A stretch of 64,000 nt of DNA, from the NCBI GenBank assembly GCA_949358305.1, contig OX442314.1:558001-622000 (forward strand), in the 5' to 3' direction. Positions 21,224 to 33,180 of the stretch are shown one piece after another. The position numbers were made by a program, and so were the translations under genes. This DNA is from Strigamia acuminata (taxonomy: Eukaryota > Arthropoda > Chilopoda > Geophilomorpha > Linotaeniidae). Each line of letters starts with the position of its first letter. Within the stretch, counting starts at the first letter, position 1. The notes beneath the pieces were generated by a model. It had not been told where the DNA came from. It saw only the letters and a program-made list of their open reading frames with translations, and searched no databases.

Positions 21224-22673
21224 CAGGGGTTCTCAAACTTTTTAGCATTGCGACCCATTTTTAAGAAAGGCGATCTTCTGCGCCCCACTTCGTCATCAAG
21301 CTGCTATTTTTGCGGATAATAAAACTTCTCCAAAATGGTTTCATAAGTGTGGATAATGCAAATAGAGCATTTTTGCAACAAAATTTTTTAAATTGGAGGT
21401 AGTTTTTAGTCCGCAATTGTCGCAATCGGACCATAATGCCGCAATTTTGCGGAAAATCCGCAATTTGCCAATTTTGGGGGGTTTATTACGACAATTGAGT
21501 GAACGTGTGTATTGCGTGATACCGTATCACACAATAATTTCGTTTAAAAACTTCAAATTATGTTTAAAAACTTCAAATTATGTTTAAAATCTTCAAATTA
21601 CGTTTAAAAACTTCAAATTATGTTTAAAAATTTCGAATTTTCTTTAAAAACTTTAAATTTCCTTTAAAAACTTTAAATTTTGTTTAACATTAGAAGGGCC
21701 GGAATTTCGGCCTACCTAGAAAGGCCAAAACCGGTCAAAATAACTTAACAATACGTGCACCAAACGTTCACCAATAACATGCACAATACGTCCACAATAT
21801 GAAAATACAATGTTCCGGCGTCAATTTTATGAAACATGCGAAGAAAATAACAAAACGAAAATTGATGAATTTTATAAAACCTGATAGAATCAAAATTTCG
21901 TTTTAATTCCATCAGGTTTTATAAAATCCATCAATTTTCGTTTTGTTATTTTCTTCGCATGTTTCATTAAATTGACGCCCGAACATGATATTTTCATATT
22001 GTGCATGTATTGTTAAGTTATTTTGACCGGTTTTGACCGTTCTGGGTAAATTGTGTTTTATTTTATTTTATTTTTTAGTAAAATGCAATGTTTGCTGATT
22101 TATGATGTTAAGCATCATAAATCAGCTAAAGTCAAGAAATTACAACATTGTAAACCCATTGGGTTTACTGCTACAGCCGTTGTAAACAGCTGTACCGGTC
22201 AAAATGACCGGTTTGGCCCTTCTAGTGTTAAAACCTTAAAATTTTGGTCAAAAATTTCCCGGATGAGCCCGCAATAAGTCCGCAAAATGCCGTTTTTTAA
22301 TGCCGCTTTCCAACCGCAATTTCACCGTTTTAAGTCCGCAAAAATAGCAGGCGTAATTCATCGGTGCGAAATTTTTTTCCCATCCTGCAAAATTCATCAC
22401 TTTGGAGACCTAGAATAGCTACAAACCTCCATTTTTGGGAGTTTTGGAGGATTTTGGGTTGTTTTTGTAGATTTTCAGAGATTTTTGTGATGATTTGGAA
22501 CCTTTTGCTAGCCTGCTGTGTATTGCAACCAACTGCAGGCAGTAAGTTGGAATTGGAATTGACAAAAATTGAAAAAAACAGAAATTAAAAACAAATTTTG
22601 CAAACAAACATTTTGGGCGACGAAGTGATTGAACACCGTTGCGCCCCACCAAAAATCAGTTTGAGAAACGCTG
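21224..22673. mobile_element. hAT-like element with perfect 8-bp target duplication
   Basis: CAGGGGTTCTCAAACT at the left and the inverse of CAGCGTTTCTCAAACT at the right bound 1450 bp, flanked by AACTAAAC at 21216-21223 and 22674-22681. No transposase. It contains the TTAA element at 21688-22227. Confidence 0.85.
21688..22227. mobile_element. piggyBac-type MITE nested in a hAT element
   Basis: The ends CATTAGAAGGGCC and the inverse of CACTAGAAGGGCC differ at one base and bound 540 bp, flanked by TTAA at 21684-21687 and 22228-22231. A further inverted repeat of about 50 bp per arm (near 21833-21966) and ACCGGTCAAAATGACCGGT lie inside. No coding capacity. Confidence 0.85.
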
Positions 22674-22681
22674 AACTAAAC

Positions 22682-23031
22682 GTAAGATTTAAGATTTAAG
22701 ATTGTGTTTATGTCCTTTTTAGCGTTTCTGTGAAGCTTCACCCGCAAGCATTACCTTAATTTTTTCATGCAGCAGCCATTTTGAATTTTAGCGTAAAAGC
22801 GAAAACTAGAGTGCATAAATTATTCAGAAAAGCACTCTTTAGCACGTTTTAAACTGCTCAAAATAACAAAAGAGCGTTTATAGAAACGTTTAGAACGTAT
22901 ATTCGTTCTTCAGCTATGTGTGTGTCTCATTGTCGTCATTTCCATCGGCGCCTACATCGTCACTTATTATCTGTTCAATAATCATTGTATCACACTTGTA
23001 TCTCATTTCTTTTTACTCCTTTGGAGTGCGA

Positions 23032-23063
<32 letters not shown>

Positions 23064-26000
23064 GAGCACATTTCAAATAAGAGCACAAACAATGACGCAA
23101 TGTTTTCCAGAAAACGATAAACAGATGGCGCTTTCTAGGAATATTTCAACGTTGCGAGACAATGGCGACACTTCCGGTCAACATATTAAACACAAAGCGT
23201 AAAAATAGAGAAAATTAGCGTAAAATTGAGCTAAAGCGCTGAAAAGCAAGTGCGAAACTGTCTATTCGTACATTTTTCCGTAAATTTCAAATAAATGAAA
23301 AGTGATAGCTTTGTAAGGACAGATGGCAAATGACGTAGCGCTTCCGTTTCTAGGAAATCAAGGACAGGATTAATCATTCGCGCGAAAAAGCATTGTCGGG
23401 TAAATGCAGGCCGAAGCCTCAGTGTTAAGTCAACGGATTCTATAACGGAACGTGTCTGATGTTTTCTGATGAGATCGGCCATTTTGGGTGATCAAAATGG
23501 TGGAAAATGTTTCCTTGAGCGCATTTTCAGGTTGCAAATGGCGAATTTTGCGATTGGTTTTCGAAATTAACGGAAATTCCGATAGAAAACGTGATTTTCC
23601 GTTTAAAACGACGAAGTTTTGTGTTATTTTTTAGTGTCTGTACTGTCGTTACGGAAGATATTTTTGAAGATAGAAAAATAAAGATTAAACCGGAAGTTTG
23701 TGTATTTGAAACGCGCAAATGCGAACAAATAAAACACAAATTTGTAAACCCAACCAAAGTGTCAGCTGAATTAATAATTAAGTCGACAGTCCAAGCTGCC
23801 ATTTTGATTTTTGGTCATGTCTTATAAACGTTTTCTCAACGTTTTTACATAAAAAATAAAATCCCAAACCGATTTTAGCCGAAAATTAAAAACCAAACGT
23901 TCGAATACCCCAAATTAGCGAGAAAAATAATAAATTTAATCGCAACAAACGACAAAATGGAATAAATTTGTGTCCGGTTGGACCGATCGCGTTTTGCCAT
24001 TCGTAGGCCTAAATCTTCGGTCGGTTCTCGCTTCTCGCCAGCACATTTCCATCGTTTTTTCTGCTCAAATAAATATTTCAAAACGATCGAGACCAAAAGA
24101 AATGTCCGTTTTAACGAAACAAAACATTAAATAACCAAACTCTTAAATTAATTTTAAAAAATCACGCGAAAATTTAGGCCGTGGTGGACATTTTATTTGA
24201 CGGCATTTTACTGTCAAGTTAGACAAATTTGCATTCTTCAATGCATGTTTTTGCCTTCTTAGAGTGAATACTAATAAATTTCACCTTATAAATTGCATTT
24301 TAGCAGATAACTTTACATTTTTGGATGAAAATTGAATACTTTGGGTAAAAATTGCATTTCTGCTGAAAAACTAAATTTTTTTTTGTGAAAACTGCATTTT
24401 TGACGCGAAATCTGGCGATTGCAATAATCAACTAATCACAATAATCGCTCATTTAATGAAACCCCTTATTAAAAAATTGTTTTAAAAATTATTATTTGGT
24501 TATTTAGCCGAATACCGAATGTTCGGCCATGGTATTCGGTTCCGAACATTCGGTGTTCGGTTATTCGGCCTTTTTGGAATTCGGTGCAATTAGAGTTAGG
24601 ACAACATTGTATCGGTTTGGAGTATAAATAAACGTTCAGTGTTCGAAGAACGTCATGTTTGAGCACAAAATCCTGGAAAAACACGATAATTTGCCCCGTT
24701 TTTTTTTATTTATTATTTCCTAGTATTATTTTTGGCACATAATTAGGATATTTCTGTCGTAGCATTGTATTTTCTTGCAAAGCGACATCGCGTGATGGAT
24801 TTGAATTTGCAACCGTCAAATATTGAAAAAAATTGGAAAAAAAATTGAAAAAATTGAAATGGAAATAAATAAATAAATATAATCTGTAGGGTGATTTTTT
24901 TTTATCGATTATTTCTAATTTTTATGCTCGGTTTTGTCGGTTTGAATTGAATTTTGAGTCGGCGGCATTTCGACTCGTTTTTCGTTTTTCGTTTCGTTTT
25001 AGCTCGTTTAAAACGCAATTTTTTACACAAAATGCGAGGAAGAAGCTGTGTGGGGTTGTTTTGGCATGAAATGCGAATTTACACCGTGTTGATTGAGATA
25101 ATAATAGTGAGAAATCGGCGTGCGGTCGACGCCGTTTAGGCCTAAAAGTGCATGAGCTCGGCCAAAATGTCGGGCGCAAATCAAAGGTGGAAATCGCGAC
25201 TGTTTCACCTTTTAATCGCCGAAAATTTGCATTTATTAACGAAAATACCATCGAGTAGACGTCCAGATGTCTTTGCGGATTTTTTCCGACGGTTAAAACG
25301 TCCGAAATTCGACAAATTCGAAATGATTTTCAATTTTTTGGGTGAAAATGTGCGAAAATGAATATGTTGGCTTTGCCGCGTGTCTCGCGTGCAAAGCGGC
25401 AAAATGTAGCGGAATACAACCCCAAAAAAAACGGAATGGAAAACCAAAAAATTCCATTTCATTTCTTTGTTTCGAAATTTCCGGAAACAATCAACAAAAA
25501 AAACAAACAAATTAATTAAAATTGTCGTAATGTGTTATTTTTTTTTTTTTACCATTGCAATTAATTACTCTTTTAAATCGTCCGTTTGCGTGACGACTTT
25601 TTGTCGTAATATTTATCCAATTTGTCGCTTATTATTCGTTATTATTACGAATTAAAATCGTCGAAAAATGCCACCTAAAGAAAAAAAAATTTAAATTTAA
25701 ATCAAATTTGCAAAAAAAAAAAAAAAAAAAATTGCAAAATTGATAAATAAATAAATTGCTTCAAATTTTTTGAATAAAATGTGTGATTTCGAGCGAAATC
25801 GGAGCGATTTTCGAGTTTTTCTCTGTCCGCCTCTCTCTTTTCCTTCCTTCCTTCCCACCCCCAAGAATGAAATCGCGAGCGCAGTTGTCAGACGAGAAGT
25901 TTACCGCCATTTTAGTCGCGCCGATCCCTCCGCACATGTGCTTTCTAAATAAGGCGAAAAAAAAGCAACCCGAACCGAACAGAAAACCACGCGTAAAACC

Positions 26001-26291
26001 GCCAAAAAACCAACCCCGAGCGAAAAACCACGTAAAAACAATCGATAATTTATTCAAAAAATAAACACGTTTGTAAACGTTTCCGACACAAAGCGAGCTC
26101 GGGATGCGGAACTATTTTCTTCGCCGATCATGTTTCGAGAGAGAGAAACGAGCGTGACGCGGTCAGCTATTTCCTGTGTCGGCTAAGTTGGCCCTCGTTG
26201 TCCCCGAGTTTTGGCAGCGAAAAATCGCCATATCTGTCACAAAGTGTCGTGGCCGAGTGGATACGTGAAATGGAATGGCCGCGATACGAAT
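22682..26291. other. Gene-free stretch upstream of SPRED
   Basis: No exon is supported. It holds an AAAT microsatellite near 23034-23062 and a short palindromic repeat built on CCGAATGTTCGG near 24500-24590. The CpG-richer last few hundred bases before 26292 are probably the SPRED promoter and 5' untranslated region. Confidence 0.4.
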
Positions 26292-29200
26292 ATGAGCGAA
26301 GGTAGCGGCGACGAGTAAGTAAAAGAGTGCGGCGCTGCTCTTTGTGCGAGCGCGAGAGGATGAGCCCGAGAGCCTGAGCCAAAGCGTCATGACCGACGAG
26401 GCGACTCACCGCGCCTCGTTCGTTGTTTTTCGCACAAATCGAGACGAAACGGGCGAGAAAAGTGGCATTTCGGCACGAAAAAACACTAAGATAGTCGCGA
26501 GACACGTTCGGAAGGTGTTTGGAGTGCTTTGTAGGCCTATTCGCGTCCGTTTCGAGTGGGTCGAGCCAACTACGTGGTGTTGATCAATGGACGGCCAACT
26601 TCATTCATAATTTTTCTAGTCGATAAACGAGTCGCTTTTTGAGCATCCGATTAATGCGTGTCGTCGATCGTGTGCGAACGTTTGTTTGTTTGCTGTTTGC
26701 TGTTTGCACGTGCATTGTGTTGCTTTTGGTGAGGAAAAAACGGGCTAAATTTAACGCGGCTAAAAATAACGTTTATGGTGTTGACACAAATATGAAAAAT
26801 TTAAAAAAATTTAAAAAAAATTTTAAAAAAAATTTAAAAAAATAATTTTTTTATTTTTATTTTTTTTATTTTTAGTGGGAATTACCTGGTACGTGTAAGT
26901 GCCCAGGTAATGACTAGAGACGAGTCGACGGGACTGTGGGTCCCGATACGCGGCGGCGGACTGAGCAATGTGTCGGTTCGGAAGAGGCCGGTCGTGACGG
27001 AAGACGAACCCAAACACGAATATTTAATTTTCGGAAAACGGATATCGGATCAGACGGTAAAAAGATTAAATTTGTAAACTTTTTGCTTCATCTCTGATGT
27101 TTGCAACGTGATTAATCCGCACTTTGGTTCGCGGAACTTTGCAATGAGTCAGATTAAGGTGAAACAAAAATGGCGGATTTGTGTTTATTTTTTATTTATT
27201 TTTTTATTTCAGGTTGTTTTGAGTTGCACGATTAAAAGGGATTTCGAGTACAACAAAGTGATGCCGACGTTCCACCACTGGCGGACGGGGGACAAGAAGT
27301 TCGGGCTGACGTTCCAAACGGCGGCGGACGCGCGCGCGTTCGACAAGGGGGTGAAGCAGGCGGTGGAGGATCTGCTGGACGGTGAGTGAAGTGACGTGAA
27401 GTGAAGTGAACTCGAGAAGAGTCGGAAATGTGAGCGAGCGAGCAAGAAATCGCAGCTGGCTGTAAAAATGAGGCGCGGAATGTCATTTTTAGCGTCGTAT
27501 GTTAGCGCTCGTTTCCTGTCACGTGAAGCGCGCTTCATTCTTGCACTTCGCCGATCCGAGATACACATGAAAGAATGACTAACGTGCAGCTGCGCATTTT
27601 TAAAATAAAAATTAAAAAAATTAAAAAAAAAATATATAGAAAAAATAATTAATTTTTATTTGTATTTATTTAAATGTTATTTAGCCGTGTCTTGTTAACT
27701 TGCCAAAAATACACACGCGTATCCTGTTCTTGTTGGGATTATGACTTCCTTCCTTTCGGTTCGAGGACCCACCCCCACCCCCGATTCCCCTTTGCACTTT
27801 TGGACAACCCCGTTTCCTGTATTCCAGGTGTACAGTCCGACGTCATTACACTATGTTTACATGCGCCGAATATTTCGAATATTTATGAATTATTTTCTGC
27901 ATGTAAACGCGACAAATTGATTTTTTCGGCGCACGTAAACGTAGTATTCGTCGATTTGTAGCGCTGCAATTGAGAATTGAGGCCCGGTGACGAATTGTTG
28001 ATGAAATTAATGTGTTTCTCTTTCTCTCTCTTTCTCTTTCTTTCTCTCTCTCTTTTCACGCGGCTCGTGTTTCTATTTTTGGTGAGTATTTAACGCCGGG
28101 TCTCCCACTAGACGGTCACGCCGAGTGGGGACCCGGCAAACACTCAAAAATCGCTCAAAAGTAAATTTAATTAAAATAAAAAAAATAAAAAAAAATTAAA
28201 ATGTATAAAAATTTTAAAATTGCTGATTTATTCGATAGGCCTAAACGATTCATCTTTTCTTCATGCTTCAGACGTGGGCGAAGACGACGTTTTCATGGTA
28301 AAGATTATTCGCCAAACACCGCAAACACCGCGGTACGGTGCGGTGTTTAGCGGGTATTTTGGTGAATTATCGGGAAAAATTAAAGAAATTTGTTAAAATT
28401 GTTAATTAATTTAATTTTAATTTTTCGATGCAGACCCTGGAGCTGCCGGTGGAACGCGTGGACTCGCGCTCGTCGTCCGGCTCGAGTACAAACGGCAACA
28501 ACAGTTGCGGCTTGAGTTACCCGCCGTCGCTGGTGTACCCGGAAGTGCCGCCTTACTCGTCGCCGTTCACGCACCCGCACGCCAACCACCACTACCTGCA
28601 CCGCATGCACTACATCTCGCGGCCCCAAAGGACTAGCCAAGGCAACGGCAACGGCAACGGCAGCGGCAACGGCAAGGAAACGACGACGCCGGACGACGTG
28701 TGGGTGAAGAACGGCGGCGACGACAAAATCGAGATAATCCCGGGAGAACAGTTCTCGTACGTGCAGTTCGCCCGCGAACCGCGCCCTACGCCGCACGAGT
28801 ACTCGTACCCGGTCATCGACGTGGTCAAGGACAAGTTGGAGAAGGACAAATGCGCGCCCGCCGCGCACGCGCACGGGCACGGATTCGGGTTCGGATTCGA
28901 GGCGAAGCCGCCGTTGTTGCCGACGAAGAAGCAGCGCGGCGCTCCGAGGAAGAAGGAGAAGGTGAAGAACTTGCTGCGGGAGCGCGCGCGTTGCCGCCAC
29001 TGCCACGAGATGTTCGGCGAGGAGGAGAAGGAGCGCGGACGGTGCGAGTACGCGCCGGACCACGCGCGCACCTGCGTCGACGCGGTCACGTGCATCAGGT
29101 GTGCGCAGTGCATGCTCTACCACTGCATGTCGGATGCCGAGGGGGATTTTGCGCACCACCCGTGCTCGTGCGACTCGACGGACCCCAAGTGCGGCAAACG

Positions 29201-29324
29201 CTGGTTCGGATTGGTGCTGCTCTCGCTGCTGGTGCCGTGTTTGTGCTGCTACTTGCCGCTCTGGGCGTGCCACAAGTGCGGCGCGGGCTGCGGCGTGTGC
29301 GGGGGCCGGCACGAGGCGTCCTAG
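26292..29324 (+). CDS. SPRED: SPRED, Sprouty-related EVH1 inhibitor of Ras/ERK signalling
   Basis: Exons 26292-26314, 26876-27056, 27213-27381, 28272-28297 and 28434-29324 join in frame into 429 residues, close to the usual SPRED length. The N-terminal EVH1 domain (about 9-125) has the typical MTRDES, TFHHW and KKFGLTFQ stretches. Next comes a middle region with a KIT-binding-like segment (about 216-262). The C-terminal Sprouty cysteine-rich domain (about 319-424) carries CRHCHEMFG and the [15 protein letters not shown] palmitoylation and membrane block. Known family role: recruits neurofibromin to the membrane and blocks Ras-Raf-ERK signalling downstream of receptor tyrosine kinases; the neighbouring ALK is such a receptor. 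I chose the start MSEGSGD because it resembles known SPRED N-termini, ends at a perfect GTAAGT donor and has the right phase. A second upstream exon with matching phase exists near 16060. Confidence 0.93.
28076..28150. other. GC-rich imperfect hairpin in a SPRED intron
   Basis: GCCGGGTCTCCCACT pairs with AGTGGGGACCCGGC across a loop of about 13 bases, and flanking TTTTTGGTGAGT pairs partly with ACTCAAAAA. It could be a small RNA precursor or a MITE remnant; nothing in the sequence decides. Confidence 0.35.
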
Positions 29325-30628
29325 TGACAACAATCAATCGGTTTGCACTTTTTTTCACTTTTAGTCCCGAAACCCGACGCGGTTCAACGAGCAGCAAAAA
29401 ATATAAGAAGAAAAATTATTGTTTTTGTTTTTGTTTTTGGCAGCTAATTGGTTGGTCAATTGGTCACAATTATTGTTTTGATGATTACTTAATTTTTTTT
29501 TTTGGTTTTGATTTATGTCAATGTGTTTGGTCCCTCCGCACGTGATTGGAGGGTTTGCGACGGGGTGACGTGATTGGTGCGTTGGCGGATCGGCTATTGG
29601 TTGGCTTTCGTGTCGGTTTAGCATATTTTTGTGTTTTTTTTTTTATTTTTTTTTGCTGTAGTTGGACATGGTAGTTGCATATTTTAAAGGATTAAAATGC
29701 CAAATTTTTGTATACAGATTTGTACATAAATTATTTGGTCAGTTGGACCTTTTCAAAGTATAAAAATAAGAGTTTTAAGTGGGGAAAAAATCTATTTCTG
29801 GTTATAAACATTTTTTTTTTTTATTATTATTATTGATTAATTAATTATTGATAATGACAGATGTATTATAAATAGTGAATAGTTGGTTTTATATTGCTGA
29901 GATGATGTAAAACGGTTTGATGGCGGAAAGCAGCTAAATCGATTTGAGAAAAAGTCGAGGAACAGCAGTTTTGTTGTAAATATTGCATTTTTTTAAAAAA
30001 AATGAAAGAAAGCGAAAAAAATCCCACAATTTGTCGTGCAGTTATATAAACAAATAATTATTTTTCATTTTTCAGTTTTTAAATGTTTGTAAATATATAT
30101 ATATTTTTTTTATTTTTAAAAAAATATCCGTGTAATTGAAACGAATTTAACGTAGAAAACAAAAATCCAAAAACGAAAAAAAAAATATTCAACTTTTCAA
30201 TTATTTTCAATTATTTCGAATATTGTTTTTGTTTTTAGAAAACAAATTGTACAGATTGAGTTGGAAAATAATCGATTATTATAATTTTTTTTTTGAAAAA
30301 AAAAATTTGTTTGTGTGTGCAGAATTAACGTGACCTGTCGTTTCTTAATTAACGGTTAACGCCCGCATTAGGGGTCCAATTTACAATCTATTCTATCGGT
30401 ACACTTCGTATACAGTCCCTATCTGATCACTGCCCTTGTAAAAAAAAAAAAATAACGAAACGGGGGTGTTCGATGCTACTGCTGTTACTGGCCAGTTGAT
30501 TTCATTTTTCTTTGATTTTAAGAAAAACAAAAAAAAAATTAAAAATAAAAAGATCCTTAATAAAAACATATTGCTGAAATAAACCTAAATAGCCACTTTA
30601 TTCATTAATTTCGTATTTTTATCAAAAC
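29325..30628 (+). other. SPRED 3' untranslated region and convergent spacer
   Basis: No ORF is supported in this AT-rich stretch. Plus-strand AATAAA-type signals at about 30556-30592 could end SPRED just before the BPNT1 3' end. Confidence 0.4.
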
Positions 30629-32863
30629 TCAGGCGGGTAACGACGCTTGCACCGATTTCGGCATTTTCTCGAGGTACCACGAGTGCTCGGCGGCCGAATG
30701 AGTGGCCAGAACGCCGCCGCTGTTAGGATGTTTCACGTTTTTGTCGTATTTCATCGCGGAGCCGTGGACGTCGGTCAGTTTTCCGCCCACGCATTTCAAA
30801 ATGGCTTCCGGGGCGCAAGTGTCCCACTTTTTGCAGCCGGGGCTCGCGAACACGTAAGCGTGGGCTTCACCCTCGATGAGTAAAAGCACCTGCAATTAAT
30901 TTTCGTTAATTTTCGTTTATTTTCGTCCATTTTGGTTTTACTTTGTGACCCGCGCCGCCCACGCGGATTATTTGCGTCGGGTCCATGGCGTCGATCGCTT
31001 TCTGGACGTCCGGGGTCAAATGCGACCTGGTTGTCGTGAGGATGCGTTGTCCCTGCGGCGGGGCTTTGAGTTTGATACCGAAGGCGCCGAGTCCGATGAG
31101 GCCCCAGATGGTGCGACCCATTTCTTGCGGTTTGTCGGTCGACGTGTAGTTGAAGTAGGGCTGGTGGATGACGCCGCCGACCGCTTCTCCGTTGACGGAA
31201 ATGCCGATTAGGATGGTCACGTGGTCGAGCAAACCTAATTGATCGATTGATTTGGTTTTATTGCGAGTTGTTTGGTTTTTGGCAATTTTTTGACGGACCT
31301 TGAGTGTATTCGGAGGTTCCGTCCAGTGGGTCCACCCAGATGACGATCTGAATCGAATTAAAGTTTTAGGAATTGTGGATTTTGGTTTGATTTTAGTTTA
31401 CTTGGTCGTCTTGTAGGGCTGAGAATTCGTCGGGGCATTTGTTTTTCAACACGTCCTGGTCATAATCGGATATAATCCAATCGTCGTTTACATGGTCGTC
31501 CTTGGAAAGTGTCTGGGGATTAAAATATTGGTAAGTACAGAGCAAGAAAAACTATTTGAACAATAAATTAATTGTAAATTTAGCTAAAATCGATTAATTT
31601 TTGTTAAATTTAGCTCAAATCGATTAATTTTTGTTAAATTTAGCTCAAATCGGTTAATTTTCGTTAAATTCAGCTCAAATCGATTAATTTTCGTTAAATT
31701 TAGCTCAAATCGATGAATTTTCGTTAAATTTAGCTCAAATCGATGAATTTTCGTTAAATTTAGCTCAAATCGATTAATTATCGATTAATTGTCGATAAAT
31801 TTAGACGAAATTCTAGAAATTTTCGATAAATTTAGACGAAATTCTAGAAATTTTCGATAAATTTAGACGAAATTCTAGAAATTTTCGATAAATTTAGACG
31901 AAATTCTAGAAATTTTCGATAAATTTAGACGAAATTCTAGAAATTTTCGATAAATTTAGACGAAATTCTAGAAATTTTCGATAAATTTAGACGAAATTCT
32001 AGAAATTTTCGATAAATTCAGACGAAATTCTAGAAATTTTCGATAAATTTAGACGAAATTCTAGAAATTTTCGATAAATTTAGACGAAATTCTAGAAATT
32101 TTCGATAAATTTAGACGAAATTCTAGAAATTTTCGATAAATTTAGACGAAATTCTAGAAATTTTCGATAAATTCAGACGAAATTCTAGAAATTTTCGATA
32201 AATTTAGACGAAATTCTAGAAATTTTCGATAAATTTAGACGAAATTCTAGAAATTTTCGATAAATTTAGACGAAATTCTAGAAATTTTCGATAAATTTAG
32301 ACCAAATTCAAAAAATTTTCTTTACAAATTTGGCTAAAAATCCATTTCAACAAATTTTTCAACAAATTCTTCAATAAATAATTCCAAAATGTCGGAAATT
32401 TTCTAAAATAAATTCATGCAGACAGTCGAATATTCAAATTTTTTCCTTCCGAAACTGTGCATTACTTCTTCTCCAATGACAGTAATCTTTGGAAATTGTC
32501 TCGCCAGCGATGACACGATACAATGTTGCACCGAGCGGTCAGCTTGAGTTTGCAAGTCATTCAAACCCTGAAAAGAAAACGAAGAAAAACGCTCGTCACA
32601 ACAGGAAATAAAAAAATAAGGAAAAACATTCAAATCAATTTCTATGTTTTCCTAATTAGTTCCTTATATAATTAAACAGAAATGTTGCAACAAGTTACGC
32701 AAACACAGTTAACATTTTCACCCATAAAAATCACCTTTTCCACGATACCTAAATCTCCTTTGCTCATTATATCGCGAATTATTTTCCCAGCGCGATTAAC
32801 TATCATCACAGACGATGAAAGGACTCGCATTAACAGCGAGCCCGTTGGTCCCGTCGATGTCAT
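30629..32863 (-). CDS. BPNT1: 3'(2'),5'-bisphosphate nucleotidase 1
   Basis: Six exons in transcript order, 32735-32863, 32466-32567, 31402-31512, 31299-31347, 30942-31234 and 30629-30889, give 314 residues, matching the family (about 308). The protein belongs to the lithium-sensitive, magnesium-dependent inositol monophosphatase superfamily and removes the 3' phosphate from PAP, the by-product of sulfation, in the cytosol. Metal-binding motifs are visible: GEE (75-77), WVDPLDGT (118-125) and WDTCAPE (250-256). All splice phases are consistent. Intron 31513-32465 is mostly tandem repeat. It converges with SPRED, and AATAAA signals lie just past the stop. Its start codon is 318 bp downstream of the LRPPRC stop on the same strand. 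Confidence 0.95.
31557..32315. repeat. Tandem repeats in the BPNT1 intron (30-bp then 31-bp units)
   Basis: About seven copies of a 30-bp unit containing GTTAAATTTAGCTCAAATCG are followed by about 16 nearly identical copies of a 31-bp unit containing GACGAAATTCTAGAAATTTT. There are no unique spacers. It fills most of intron 31513-32465. Confidence 0.9.
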
Positions 32864-33180
32864 CCTGCTCGCAGTCGACGATCAAATGATACAATTTGCA
32901 CTACGGCGCAAACAACGTCACCAGTACGAACTAACCAAAGGATTATACCAAATAATAAAATCCAAATAAGGAATTAAATAAAAAAGAATTATTTAATTTT
33001 TAATTACATTCAATATGTTTCATTATCAAAAAATTAAATTAAAACAGATCAGAGCATTAAGTATTGTCCTGCGAGTAACCGATTCGAGTTAACACCGTCT
33101 GGTGGTATTTTTTTTAAACAATCGATTGGAAGAAGATATTTGTTTTTTGTTATTTTAATTTTATTCTAAGAGATACATTT
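32864..33180 (-). other. LRPPRC-BPNT1 spacer
   Basis: This is 317 bp of AT-rich sequence between the LRPPRC stop and the BPNT1 start on the same strand. An AATAAA for LRPPRC lies near 33165. No gene is seen. Confidence 0.5.

Noticed and set aside
28380-29333. 317-codon minus-strand frame
   Set aside because: Antisense shadow of the SPRED last exon.
31797-32315. Regular 31-bp repeats resembling a CRISPR array
   Set aside because: There are no unique spacers; it is a plain head-to-tail tandem repeat in a eukaryotic intron.
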